Positions 14,301-22,337 of a stretch of DNA of 64,000 bases are shown here, piece by piece. The notes below the pieces were generated by a model, which worked only from the letters and a program-made list of their open reading frames with translations, was not told the origin of the DNA and made no database searches. Position numbers and translations under genes: made by a program. The DNA is from an uncultured Eubacteriales bacterium (lineage in GTDB: Bacteria > Bacillota > Clostridia > Christensenellales > Borkfalkiaceae): positions 43,937-107,936 of the forward strand of contig URHP01000001.1 of assembly GCA_900547645.1 (NCBI GenBank), written 5' to 3'. Position 1 is the first letter of the stretch. The number at the start of each line of letters is the position of its first letter.

Positions 14301-16668
14301 CAGGGATCTCGAGCGTGATGGTGACGATCGTCATGCCGTCGACCGAATCGGTATCCGCCGTCGCCGCGGAATATCTGATGCCGTTGCCGTCGTCCCAGTT
14401 ATCGATCGTACCGCTTCCCGCAGCCACGACCGACTGAAGCGTCTGCGTTAAAGATATCCCCGGCGTTACATTATCATCTTCAGAAATCAGCGCCGTCTGA
14501 TAAATCGCGTCGGTCATGGTAAGGATCACGTCCACCGATGCGCCCTTATTGACGGGAACAGACGTGAGCCCTTCGCCGTAATCGACCGACCACGCCCACG
14601 TGGGCGCCGTTACGCCGGACAGATCGATGGCGATCGGCGTATCCTGCGCGCCCGTGATGGTCGCCGAATTGTCCGCGCCGATCCCGACGAGGACGTCGAG
14701 ATATGTGCCGTTTTCGCCAACCGCGACGATCGCGATATTCGCCTGATCTCCGAGCGTCGCGTCTTCCAGACCGGAACCCCAGATACGGAGCGCGAGATAA
14801 CCCGTGAAATTACTGAAGGGCGCCGTACCCGCAAGCGCCGCAGGGATCATCGAAGCCGTTCCGACCGGCGCGATCACGATCTGCGTGCCGTCTGCATTCG
14901 CCGTGAAGCCGACGTCGCCGAGCGCCGTGCTGTCCGCCGTATAGGTCTCGCCGCCTACCGGGAACCCGAAGCTGAAGCCATAGACGTCCGTAACGTTATT
15001 CTTGACGATGCCCGTAATGAAGCCCGTATCGCCCTTGTCCACAGTGGCGTATTCCGTCGTATTGCCGACGGTGACCGCAATGCGGAAGAAGGTATCCGTC
15101 GCCAGCAAAGGCGTATCGTCGTCGAGCGTGACCCAGCCTTCCGCATTTTCAGCGGGCGCCGTTTCGTCCGCACCGAGCGTTCCGCGGAAGACCTGCAGCT
15201 CGAAGTCGTTATAGGCCGTCCATTCCTCGCTCTGCGCATAGGTGACTTCGACCGTACCCGTGAGGTCGTCGAAGTTGAACGCCTCGTTGGCGGCGTAATA
15301 CTTCTGCGCATCCGAACCGAGTCCGTTGAAGCGGACGCCGGTCAGTTTTTCCAGCTCGACCGTCGAGACGGACGAGAACGTCATGTTGACGTAGTCGCCG
15401 TGCAGGATGGTATCGAACTGCATGTTCGCATAGTCGTCGGGCACCTTCATGTACGCGGTAAGCTGCAGCCCGTCCGTGACGTTCTCGTAGATCATCTCGA
15501 TCACGTTGTCCTGACGGAACGTCCAGGTAAGGCGGATCTCCTTCTGCTCCGAATACGTTCCCGTACGCATGATATCGCCCGTGGAATAGACCGCCCAGTC
15601 GCCCCACTGCGAAAGATCGGTGGGAATGTTCTGAGGATCGTAATTCCAGGATGCAGGCACCTTGCCCTCATAATCGGCAGAAGGCGTCGAGTCGTGCGAA
15701 CCGTAGTTATAGCTTTCGGTCGCGCCGCCCACGAGCCCTGCAAGAAGACGGGTACCGTAATTGGCGTCCGGGCCGTTGTCGCCGATGCCGTTCATCAGTA
15801 CGAAGCTGTCGTTACGCACGATGACGGACATGCCGCCGTCATACATCGTGGAAGAAGCCGTCGCGTAGATGGGAGACGTCTTGGCGTCGAACTCGCGCAG
15901 GGCAACGCCGATATTCGGGAAATACCACTGCTTGGTGTCCCCGGACGGAGGAACGGACTGCGCCGTGCCCGTGACCGTAATAGACATGCCCCTGCGGATG
16001 CGTCCCGCCGTCATGGACAGGACTTCCGTCTCGCGAGATCCGCCCTGCGTGACCGTGCCGAACGGCGCGATCTGCGCGAGATCTCCGCTGTTGGCGGAAG
16101 GTCCGTCATGGAACATGCCGTAATTGAGCGTTTCGCTGCCCGTGACCGTCGTGCGCGTCGCGCCGTCGTGCAAGCAGGTCTCGACGCCGTTCACCGCTTC
16201 GCCGAACGCATGCTCGATGCGGATGGTAAGCGGCGTGTTTACCGTGACCTTCTGATCGTTGTTGACTGCGCCCTGCGTATTGGGCGTGACGGTGGCATAG
16301 TAAACGCCGACCGTTCCCCAGGAGACGCTCGAAGTATCGACCGTGCAGGCGTCAAGCCCGATTTGCTGAGGCGCGCCGCCGCCCGCAAAGAACACGCGCA
16401 CCTGTACATCTGCCGCCGCCGTTGCAAGCGCCGCGGCGCCGGACGTTGCGTCCGCCGCCTCCGCGTCCTTCAGAACGACGGTCGAATCGCCGTAAAACTG
16501 TGCCGACGCGATCGCTGTTCCCGTATCGGGATCGCCGGGATCGCCGGGATCGCCGGGATTATCGGGATTGGGATTGTCCCCTCCGGGATCCTTGGGAGCG
16601 CACGCAAACAGGCACAGAGACAGCAGCATTGAGAATAAAAGCAGTAGACCGACTTTTAATTTTCTCAT
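11368..16668 (-). CDS. Giant repeat-rich surface lipoprotein
   Basis: 1,766 residues. The signal peptide ends in lipobox SLCLFAC (Cys ~23), then comes a Gly-Asp-Pro linker. At least four related beta-sandwich-like modules can be picked out by a shared pattern: a T[IV][ST]GTATS-like strand, a tryptophan/aspartate region, a V[IV]TMTVT strand and a YSI-type end (residues ~180-430, ~1120-1250, ~1290-1430, ~1530-1740). They look like carbohydrate- or ligand-binding modules, but no family was confirmed. Residues ~1430-1530 hold five Cys/His repeats of the type H-x-Y...C-x-CG...DPNH that could bind metal or form disulfides. From about residue 1256 the DNA is clearly more AT-rich than the rest of the gene. 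The product should be exposed on the cell surface; its role is unknown. Confidence 0.85.
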   Translation of the reverse strand: MRKLKVGLLLLFSMLLSLCLFACAPKDPGGDNPNPDNPGDPGDPGDPDTGTAIASAQFYGDSTVVLKDAEAADATSGAAALATAAADVQVRVFFAGGGAPQQIGLDACTVDTSSVSWGTVGVYYATVTPNTQGAVNNDQKVTVNTPLTIRIEHAFGEAVNGVETCLHDGATRTTVTGSETLNYGMFHDGPSANSGDLAQIAPFGTVTQGGSRETEVLSMTAGRIRRGMSITVTGTAQSVPPSGDTKQWYFPNIGVALREFDAKTSPIYATASSTMYDGGMSVIVRNDSFVLMNGIGDNGPDANYGTRLLAGLVGGATESYNYGSHDSTPSADYEGKVPASWNYDPQNIPTDLSQWGDWAVYSTGDIMRTGTYSEQKEIRLTWTFRQDNVIEMIYENVTDGLQLTAYMKVPDDYANMQFDTILHGDYVNMTFSSVSTVELEKLTGVRFNGLGSDAQKYYAANEAFNFDDLTGTVEVTYAQSEEWTAYNDFELQVFRGTLGADETAPAENAEGWVTLDDDTPLLATDTFFRIAVTVGNTTEYATVDKGDTGFITGIVKNNVTDVYGFSFGFPVGGETYTADSTALGDVGFTANADGTQIVIAPVGTASMIPAALAGTAPFSNFTGYLALRIWGSGLEDATLGDQANIAIVAVGENGTYLDVLVGIGADNSATITGAQDTPIAIDLSGVTAPTWAWSVDYGEGLTSVPVNKGASVDVILTMTDAIYQTALISEDDNVTPGISLTQTLQSVVAAGSGTIDNWDDGNGIRYSAATADTDSVDGMTIVTITLEIPAALGLAGGGVPIYFNSGSDLVATQIDIYYGAPAVSTSDNGETIELANGYVMYLVADGANVYYYIARTDDKVTSGDIATGSLWLNVNAGYTKGEDVVVPSFVDIGFTYANGAIVLNDATLAEDGILTTALNVYGTVDNDSDYDRGFFFAGCIDTTKYGIASDAETYYFQLVQDLQADAQKGIYKVTVGETTTLAQQPDGTDEPTVLVEATCTQNGLRGNAIRDDENNIVFIYNATLILGEHLYTVDEDYEGIDGYTYSEGVCTRCNAVSGWKVEGVQVGKTDNSVAYTATHAANAAYNPGVGEKYSVIYSGQTVVASGVATSSGAGVWNGFTALLFNGDIFLDTTNLRIDNYMNYAGGQSGTVDEYGMSFTSEVTSTVTIDQAQDAMSEDGGAPAAIVWDWSNPSEIVVTMTVTTVYGDYECVYTFTPAAGDTFEESSYSIGIAPDAGSFTGTITASGSEATNFNMAKEHRELDIDYDEDGGFTISGQTRHYQITAGEMITMEGTLISNAANNWDSPMIGLYSGSTATVIFRSDDWVEPNDDATREQALANEGWSVSRRHSVNGGNANWTTFLQIIANCDILITIDYTDDSQIVITMTFTAGDNTATQTHTIVAASGSTLKESYSIEMRAPQCTLAIEDFSRETHTHAYDPQTDRCSCGLLNPNHGNTEAGGLAHSYSHGRCTICGVLDPNHEHAYSTTPGEGYGYCECGDFDPNHGTDVEGATPHIDEDEDGFCDACDHTMPSHVHDYSNYGTCACGAICSHETVTEGVCEACGATISTTQVTTGNSFDNPTAWTTWYELPSGVSLKFGSELTISGTATSAMAQNYHYVTWEIKQGYTGRMDDFGWIFPELEKNPVVGKTRTSTIAIVNATGEAVAFDWAVVREIAKDSSWSINFRWTEDDVVVVTMTVTADSGTYAGYTYTNVVKLSVDDSNLTEITVHLTADTVANFTVTEYTQISYPTTGADETPEATVPGTEE
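16528..16554 (-). repeat. Three tandem copies of a 9-base unit
   Basis: GGGATCGCC three times on the plus strand, then degenerate GGGATT units. On the coding strand it encodes the Gly-Asp-Pro linker after the lipobox. Slippage could vary linker length. Confidence 0.85.
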
Positions 16669-16715
16669 AAGTCTTGTTGTCTTCCCCCTTAAAAAATAAT
16701 ATAGTTTTTACTATT

Positions 16716-16743
16716 AATATATAATAGCAGTATGATTTTACAA
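16716..16743 (-). promoter_or_regulatory. Possible promoter of the giant lipoprotein gene
   Basis: TTGTAA (16743..16738), 16-base spacer, TATATT (16721..16716), in a locally AT-rich stretch. GGGGG lies about 17 bases before the ATG, rather far for a ribosome binding site. Confidence 0.45.
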
Positions 16744-16960
16744 CAATTCCTTCCAAATGTCAATACGTTTCAAAAAAAATCTCACGGCCGTTTGTGAAAA
16801 TTTTCCGCATCGTCCCCCTTCATCGTCTGCATTTTTTCGGGAAAATATGCCCGAAGGCCGTCTTCATAACATGCCGCGGACGACAATCCCCGTTCTCTTC
16901 CGTCATTCCGAGAAACGAAGCGACGAAAAATCCCCCTGACCGGGGTACGGCGCACGAAAA
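16744..16960. other. Intergenic stretch with a repeat-like segment
   Basis: No gene seen. Positions 16899-16933 contain CGTCATTCCGAGAAACGAAGCG, the shape of the dispersed GTCATTCCGAG...CGAAG...GAAAAATC elements found in many gut bacteria. Partial copies are near 11101 and 11200. Short frames on both strands lack ribosome binding sites. Confidence 0.45.
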
Positions 16961-16994
16961 AACGCCGCTTCCCGTAACGGCGGGAAGCGGCGTT
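16961..16994 (-). terminator. Terminator of nadABC
   Basis: A perfect 14-base stem AACGCCGCTTCCCG / CGGGAAGCGGCGTT with a six-base loop, followed on the minus strand by a T-run (TTTTTTCG, counting stem end). Confidence 0.88.
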
Positions 16995-17005
16995 TGGCAC
17001 AAAAA

Positions 17006-17863
17006 TCATATGCTGTGCAGATGTTTCAATGACAGATCGAGGATGGGCGCGCTGTGCGTGAGCGCCCCGGAGGAAATATAATCCACCCCCAACGCGACGT
17101 ACTTTTCCAGGTTTTCGCGCGTGACGTTGCCCGAAATTTCCGTTTCGGCGCGTCCCTTGGCGCGGCGCACCGCCTCCGCGAGCGCCTCCCCCTTCATGTT
17201 GTCGAGCATGACGATGTCCGCTCCCGCCGCAAGCGCTTCGTCCAGCTGCTCGAGCGTCTCCACCTCGATTTCAATTTTGCGGACGAAGGGCGCATAGGCG
17301 CGCGCGCGTTCGATCGCCTGTCTGACGCCGCCCGCCGCGCCGATATGGTTGTCCTTGAGCAGCACGCCGTCCGAAAGGTTGAAGCGGTGGTTTCCGCCGC
17401 CGCCCACCGTGACCGCGTATTTTTCAAAACTGCGCAGAAGGGGCGTCGTCTTGCGGGTATCCAGAAGCCTGGTGCCCGTTCCCTCCAGCAGGCGCGACAT
17501 CGTGCGCGCATACGTCGCGATCCCGCTCATGCGCTGCAAAAAATTGAGCGCAGTGCGCTCGCCCGAGAGAATGGCGCGCATGTCGCCCGTGATTTCCGCG
17601 ATGAGATCGCCCGCCCTGACCGCGGCGCCCTCTTCGGCATGCAGGACAACCTGCACGCCGCCGTCGAGCAGCTCGAACACGCGCCTGAAGACGGGCAGCC
17701 CCGCCAGCACGCCGTCCGCCTTGGCGATGAGGTCGGCATGTCCGCGCGCCCCTTCGGGCACGACGGCGTTCGCGGAAACATCCTCCCACGGAATATCTTC
17801 CCGCAGGGCGGCGAGAAGGACCTCGTCCCAGTGCAGTTTCATCGTGACGTTACTTGCTTTCAT
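17006..17863 (-). CDS. nadC: Nicotinate-nucleotide pyrophosphorylase (quinolinate PRTase)
   Basis: 285 residues, standard length. It converts quinolinate and PRPP to nicotinate mononucleotide. Motifs are GERTALNFLQRMSGIAT (residues ~97-113), DTRKTTPLLRSFEKYAV (PRPP/quinolinate-binding RKTTP), GGGGNHRFNLSDGVLLKDNH, and the barrel strand IEIEVETLEQL, with EISGNVTRENL near the end. The start lies inside the end of nadB (14-base overlap), so it is co-translated. Last gene of the nadA-nadB-nadC operon. Confidence 0.97.
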   Translation of the reverse strand: MKASNVTMKLHWDEVLLAALREDIPWEDVSANAVVPEGARGHADLIAKADGVLAGLPVFRRVFELLDGGVQVVLHAEEGAAVRAGDLIAEITGDMRAILSGERTALNFLQRMSGIATYARTMSRLLEGTGTRLLDTRKTTPLLRSFEKYAVTVGGGGNHRFNLSDGVLLKDNHIGAAGGVRQAIERARAYAPFVRKIEIEVETLEQLDEALAAGADIVMLDNMKGEALAEAVRRAKGRAETEISGNVTRENLEKYVALGVDYISSGALTHSAPILDLSLKHLHSI

Positions 17864-19136
17864 GATGCGTCTCCCTTATTACCCGTTCGCGCCGCGCGCG
17901 TTCCAGCGCGGCGATCTCCTTTTGCGTATAGTCCCACTGCGTCCTGCCCTTGGCGCGCGCCCCGCGCGCAATGTCCGCTGCGGCGCGGCGGGCAAAGATG
18001 AGCGCTTCGAGCAGGGAATTGGAGGCGAGCCTGTTCTTGCCGTGCACGCCGTTGCAGCACGTTTCGCCCACGGCGTAGAGGTGCGGCGCGGTCGTCCTGC
18101 CCGAAAGGTCGCTGCGGACGCCGCCCATAAAGTAGTGCTGGGCAGGCACGACGGGAATGGGCGCCTCAAAGACGTCGTAGCCCTCCTTGCGACAGCGGCG
18201 CACAATGCCGGGAAAATGCTCTTCGAGCGTCTTTTCCCCGCCGCGCACCGTCCGCAGATCGAGTCGGACGTGATCGCTCCCCTCCGTTTGCATCTGGGCG
18301 CGGATCGCCGCCGTCACCACGTCGCGCGGCAGAAGCTCATCCACGAACCGCTCGCCCGCGGCGTTCAACAGCTGCGCGCCCTCGCCGCGCACCGATTCGG
18401 AGATGAGGAACCGCCTGCCCCGCCGCCTGGTGTACAGCGTGGTCGGGTGAAACTGCACATAATCGAGGTGATCGGCCGCAACGCCGTGCGCGAGCGCCGC
18501 GCCCACGCCGTCCCCCGTCAGAATGCGGTAATTGGTGGAGTGCGAAAAGAGTCCGCCCACGCCGCCCGTCGCAAGCACGGTGTTGCCCGCATAGACCAGG
18601 GAAACTTCCTTCGTGCGGTTGTCCCTGACCGCCGCACCCACGCAGTCGCCCTCTGCGGAAAAGAGCAGATCGACCATCGTGGTATACGGACGCAGCTCGA
18701 CGTTCGCACGTTTTTGCGCCGCGCGCAGCAGATGCGAGGCGATCTCCCTGCCCGTGCAGTCGGCATGGAACACGATGCGCGGGCGGGAGTGCGCGCCCTC
18801 GCGCGTGTAGGCGAGCGAGCCGTCCTCCTCGCGCGCGAACCGCACCCCGAAGGAAATGAGTTCGTCGATGGTCTCGCGCGAATGCGCGATCATACAGCGC
18901 ACCGTATCGGGATTGTTTTCGTAATGCCCCGCGCGCATGGTGTCTTCAAAATAGCTCTCCTCGTCCGCGGGATCGTGCAGTACGCAGATGCCCCCCTGCG
19001 CCAGAAAGGAGTCGCTCTCCCTGAGTCCGCCCTTGCAGATGACGAGCGCGTCCGTCCCTTCCGGCAGGTGCAGCGCGCAGTTGAGCCCCGCCGCTCCCGC
19101 GCCGACGATCAGAACTTCCCTGAATTCCGTCTTCAT
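17850..19136 (-). CDS. nadB: L-aspartate oxidase
   Basis: 428 residues from the ATG at 19136 (MKTEFREVLIVGAGAAGLNC). It oxidises aspartate to iminoaspartate, using FAD and probably fumarate in an anaerobe. Motifs are the dinucleotide fold GAGAAGL, SDSFLAQGGI, HADCTGREI, LDYVQFHPTTLY, RGEGAQLLN and GVHGKNRLASNSLLEAL. It is shorter than the ~540-residue E. coli enzyme because the C-terminal helical part is trimmed, common in Clostridia. The start overlaps the nadA stop (ATGA). The longer frame to 19448 is not needed. Confidence 0.96.
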   Translation of the reverse strand: MKTEFREVLIVGAGAAGLNCALHLPEGTDALVICKGGLRESDSFLAQGGICVLHDPADEESYFEDTMRAGHYENNPDTVRCMIAHSRETIDELISFGVRFAREEDGSLAYTREGAHSRPRIVFHADCTGREIASHLLRAAQKRANVELRPYTTMVDLLFSAEGDCVGAAVRDNRTKEVSLVYAGNTVLATGGVGGLFSHSTNYRILTGDGVGAALAHGVAADHLDYVQFHPTTLYTRRRGRRFLISESVRGEGAQLLNAAGERFVDELLPRDVVTAAIRAQMQTEGSDHVRLDLRTVRGGEKTLEEHFPGIVRRCRKEGYDVFEAPIPVVPAQHYFMGGVRSDLSGRTTAPHLYAVGETCCNGVHGKNRLASNSLLEALIFARRAAADIARGARAKGRTQWDYTQKEIAALERARRERVIRETHHESK

Positions 19137-20026
19137 TGTGCCAGCTCCAGCATGCGCATCAGGGCATGCCGCGCGCGGACTGCGGTCTCCGCGTCCACTT
19201 CGACGGGCGTTCCGCCGCCCGCAAACACCGCAGAAAGCGCCTCCGGCGTGATCTTCTTCATGTCCGCGCACAAAAATCCGGCGCGCGTGGGATAAAACGC
19301 CTTCCCCGGGCAGCGGCGGTGCAGTTCGTACAGCGTGCCCGCCTCGGTTGCCACCAGGAACTCCCGCGCGGAACTCTGCTCGGCAAAGGCGATCATGCCC
19401 GCCGTGGAACCGACGAACGCGGACATGGTGCGCACCTCTTCGGGACACTCGGCATGCGAAAGAAGGAGCGCGCCCGGATGCGCCGCCTGCGCCGCGCGTA
19501 CCTCCGCCGCCGTCGTTGCGTTGTGGATGGGGCAGCAGCCGCGCCCGAAGTAGAAATTCTTTTCGGGCAGCTGCGCCGCGACGAAGGCGCCGAGGTTTTT
19601 ATCGGGAATAAAATAAATATTCTTTTCCTTGAGGCGGGAGACGACTTTCACCGCGTTCGCGCTGGTGACGACCACGTCCGCGTGCGCCTTGAGCCGCGCC
19701 GACGAATTGACGTATACGACGACGGCAAGGTCGGGGACGCTCTCCCGCATATGTAAGATCTCCTCTTCCGACGCCATATCCGCCATCGGGCAGTGCGCGT
19801 CGGGCGCGGGTAGGTATACCTCTTTATCGGGGCAGAGGATCTTGGCGCTCTCCCCCATGAACGTGACGCCGCAAAAGACGATGACGGGCTTGTCGCTCGC
19901 GACCGCCTTCTGCGCCAGCGCAAAGCTGTCGCCCACGAAATCCGCCGCCGCCTGCACGGCGTCGGGTGCGTAATAGTGTGCGAGGACAAGCGCGTCCCCG
20001 CGATCGATCTGCCGTCCCATCTGCAT
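19133..20026 (-). CDS. nadA: Quinolinate synthase
   Basis: 297 residues. A 4Fe-4S enzyme condensing iminoaspartate with dihydroxyacetone phosphate. Three family cysteines are visible in FCGVTFMGES (residue ~71), GCCPIHN (~160) and the C-terminal region RAGFLCADMKK. ALVLAHYYAPDAVQ near residue 13 is the usual N-terminal signature, with ADFVGDS following. It leads the nadABC operon behind its own promoter with a GGGAGAAG ribosome binding site. The gene set is complete for de novo NAD synthesis up to nicotinate mononucleotide. Confidence 0.97.
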   Translation of the reverse strand: MQMGRQIDRGDALVLAHYYAPDAVQAAADFVGDSFALAQKAVASDKPVIVFCGVTFMGESAKILCPDKEVYLPAPDAHCPMADMASEEEILHMRESVPDLAVVVYVNSSARLKAHADVVVTSANAVKVVSRLKEKNIYFIPDKNLGAFVAAQLPEKNFYFGRGCCPIHNATTAAEVRAAQAAHPGALLLSHAECPEEVRTMSAFVGSTAGMIAFAEQSSAREFLVATEAGTLYELHRRCPGKAFYPTRAGFLCADMKKITPEALSAVFAGGGTPVEVDAETAVRARHALMRMLELAQ

Positions 20027-20056
20027 GTTCTTCTCCCGTTTCCGTTACGGATTACA

Positions 20057-20084
20057 AGTATAAAAATTTCGGAAAAAAAGTCAA
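20057..20084 (-). promoter_or_regulatory. nadABC promoter overlapping the recO stop codon
   Basis: TTGACT (20084..20079), 16-base spacer, TATACT (20062..20057). The TGA in the -35 is the recO stop codon. Confidence 0.8.
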
Positions 20085-20803
20085 GCGCTTTCGCCGTCCG
20101 CGCGCAGAATACGCAGATATTCCCCGAGCGCAGGCAGCTCCGCCCCCACCTGCCGCGCAAAATATGCGCCCAGAAGGCGCAGGGCGCGCACCGTCCCGTC
20201 CGCCGTCGCCGTTCCGCCCCCCCGCGCGGCGCGCAGGGCGGAAAACGTGCTCTCGCTGGCGGGCACGGCGTCGGGCAGGCACCCGTCGCAGAAAAACGCG
20301 CCGTCCGCGAACGAGAAGCGCATCCTGCCCGAAGGGACAAGCCCGCAGGCGGGACACGCGCCCGTCTCCACGGGATAACCCGCAAACGCGAGCGCGGACA
20401 GAAGAAACTTTACGAGCGCGAGCGGATCGTCCGTACACAGCCCGCGGAGCGCGGTGACGGCGGCGATCAGAAGCTGCCCCGCCTGCATACCCTCGAGCGC
20501 GAGCTTGTCGCACGCGTCCGTCACGACCGCGGCGGCATAGTAGCGCGCGACGTCCTCGCACAGCGGATAAAATCCGTCGTAGAGCGCGGCGGACGTCACC
20601 GTGTTCCTGCTCCCGCGCGAAGCGAACACGTATTCCGCAAAACAAAAAGGCTGGGCGGCAAACCGCAGTTTCGCCCCCGCCTTTTTCACGCCCTTGAGCG
20701 ACGCGGAAATTTTGCCGCGGTCCGCCGTCAGAAGCGTTGCGATCTTGTCGTTTTCTCCGTAATCGACCGCCCGCAGAAGGAGCGCGTCCGCCTTGAATTC
20801 CAT
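20081..20803 (-). CDS. recO: DNA repair protein RecO
   Basis: 240 residues from the ATG at 20803 (MEFKADALLLRAVDYGENDK). It has an N-terminal OB fold (ADALLLRAVDYGENDKIATLLT, then GKISASLKGVKK), a helical middle (YAAAVVTDACDKLALEG), and a zinc-binding motif CPACG...CDGC near residue 160-185. RecO loads RecA with RecR on SSB-coated DNA. The AAGGATAGGT ribosome binding site lies in the end of yqzL. Last gene of the yqfC-recO operon; no terminator seen before nadA. Confidence 0.95.
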   Translation of the reverse strand: MEFKADALLLRAVDYGENDKIATLLTADRGKISASLKGVKKAGAKLRFAAQPFCFAEYVFASRGSRNTVTSAALYDGFYPLCEDVARYYAAAVVTDACDKLALEGMQAGQLLIAAVTALRGLCTDDPLALVKFLLSALAFAGYPVETGACPACGLVPSGRMRFSFADGAFFCDGCLPDAVPASESTFSALRAARGGGTATADGTVRALRLLGAYFARQVGAELPALGEYLRILRADGESA

Positions 20804-20805
20804 AC

Positions 20806-20901
20806 CTATCCTTTCAGTCGTTTGTACAGCATGTAATACGTGAAGTTTCCCGTCCGCTCGAACATCTCCCAGGCGAGTTCCGCCGCGTCTTTTTCCCGCA
20901 T
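20806..20901 (-). CDS. yqzL: YqzL-family small protein
   Basis: 31 residues, read directly from the sequence: MREKDAAELAWEMFERTGN, then FTYYMLYKRLKG. The W-x-x-F-x-x-TGN-x-x-x-Y-x-L-x-K pattern is that of Firmicutes YqzL, and the position between era and recO is the conserved one. A GGGGGG-type ribosome binding site precedes the ATG, and the stop lies two bases before the recO start. The function of the family is unknown. Easily missed because of its size. Confidence 0.85.
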   Translation of the reverse strand: MREKDAAELAWEMFERTGNFTYYMLYKRLKG

Positions 20902-20982
20902 AAATCCCCCCTTGCGGACAGTATGCGCAGCTGCGGTGGAAGCATACGGGCGAAGGACGCGCCGCGGCGTTCCCGCTTGCGG

Positions 20983-21867
20983 TCATTCCTCGCCGTATCC
21001 GAATTCCTTCAGCAGGCGGGCGCTGTCCCGCCAGTCTTCGCGCACCTTGACGTACGTCGTCAGAAACACCTTGGCGCCCAGAAACTTTTCCATATCCTTA
21101 CGGGCGAAGGACGCCGCCTCTTTGAGCGCCTTTCCCTGTTTTCCGATGAGGATCGCCTTGTGCGCCTGCTTTTCGCAGACGATGTCCAGCCCGATCTCGT
21201 ACGTGCCGTTCTCACGGCGGCGGAAGGTGTGGACGACGACCGCAACGCCGTGCGGGATCTCCTCGTCATACTTTAACAGGATCTTTTCGCGCATGAGTTC
21301 GGCGACCATGAACTTTTCGCTGCGGTCGGACACGACGTCGTCGGGAAAGAGCCTGTCCCCTTCGGGCAGCATGGCGGCGATGCCCGCCTCCAATTTTTTG
21401 AGATTCTGCCCCTTTCGTGCGGACACGGGATACACGTCCGCGTCCACGCCCGCGTCGGACAAAAATTTCACGTCCGCGGGAATGTTTTCCTTGGGCATGA
21501 TGTCGATCTTGGTATAGGCGACGATGAGCGGCACGCCGAGCACCGCGTATTTTTTGATGAGCTGCGCGTCCTCTTCCTTCACGCCCGCATGACCGTCGAG
21601 GACGTAGAGCACGGCGTCCACGTCGCGCGAGGTCGTCTCCGTCGTCTTCATCATCTCCTCGGTGAGCGCGTTGCGGCTCTTATAGATGCCGGGCGTATCG
21701 ACAAACACGATCTGATGATCTTCGCGCGTCAGAACGCCGAGGATGCGGTCGCGCGTCGTCTGCGGTTTGGGCGAGACGATGGCGACTTTTTCCCCCACAA
21801 GCACGTTGATGAGGGTGCTCTTGCCTGCATTTGCCTTTCCGATCACGGCAACCGTTCCGCTTCTCAT
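20983..21867 (-). CDS. era: GTPase Era
   Basis: 294 residues. GTPase motifs are G1 GKANAGKSTL (residue ~8), G3 DTPGIY (~56), G4 YTKID (~118) and G5 VSARKGQ. The C-terminal KH domain contains ILIGKQGKALKEAASFARKDMEKFLG, the RNA-binding GKxG loop. Era binds the 3' end of 16S rRNA for 30S assembly. Its ATG overlaps the ybeY stop (ATGA). Confidence 0.97.
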   Translation of the reverse strand: MRSGTVAVIGKANAGKSTLINVLVGEKVAIVSPKPQTTRDRILGVLTREDHQIVFVDTPGIYKSRNALTEEMMKTTETTSRDVDAVLYVLDGHAGVKEEDAQLIKKYAVLGVPLIVAYTKIDIMPKENIPADVKFLSDAGVDADVYPVSARKGQNLKKLEAGIAAMLPEGDRLFPDDVVSDRSEKFMVAELMREKILLKYDEEIPHGVAVVVHTFRRRENGTYEIGLDIVCEKQAHKAILIGKQGKALKEAASFARKDMEKFLGAKVFLTTYVKVREDWRDSARLLKEFGYGEE

Positions 21868-22337
21868 ACGTCCTCCCGGGAAAGGTGCATTTTCTGCATG
21901 ACTTCCTCTTCCTTTTGGCGCATCTCGCGCTTTTCTTCCTCGGTCATATGGTCATACCCGAGACAGTGCAGTATGCCGTGTACGGCAAGGTACCACAGCT
22001 CGCGCAAAAACCCGTGTCCGTACTCTTGCGCCTGCTCGCGGGCGCGCTGTTCGCAGATGACGACGCTGCCCAGAAAGACGCGCCCCTCCTCGTCCAGCTC
22101 CTCGCCGTGCTCTTCGGCGAGGATGGGAGCACCCTTGATGCCGTCCATGGAGGGAAAACTTAAAACGTCGGTCACGCGGTCCACGCCGCGTTCGCGCGCG
22201 TTGAGCGAGCGGATCTCCTCTTCGGAGACAAGGAGCAGTTCCGCAGAGAGGTCGTCCCCCTCCCACAGCCCGTCCAGCGCGGCGGAGAGCCGTTCAAGCC
22301 CCTCTTCGGGCAAATCGGAATCGAATACGATGCGCAT
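21864..22337 (-). CDS. ybeY: Endoribonuclease YbeY
   Basis: 157 residues. The zinc-binding H-x3-H-x5-H motif is visible in VHGILHCLGYDHMTEEE, and NARERGVDRVTDVLSFP is the second family signature. It takes part in 16S rRNA 3' maturation and ribosome quality control. Start TAATG overlaps the pgpH stop by one base. Neighbours phoH and era are conserved partners. Confidence 0.97.
   Translation of the reverse strand: MRIVFDSDLPEEGLERLSAALDGLWEGDDLSAELLLVSEEEIRSLNARERGVDRVTDVLSFPSMDGIKGAPILAEEHGEELDEEGRVFLGSVVICEQRAREQAQEYGHGFLRELWYLAVHGILHCLGYDHMTEEEKREMRQKEEEVMQKMHLSREDV

Noticed and set aside
16528-16554. CRISPR-like or phase-variation repeat array
   Set aside because: Only three in-frame 9-base units encoding Gly-Asp-Pro in a linker; no spacers, and changes by one unit keep the frame.
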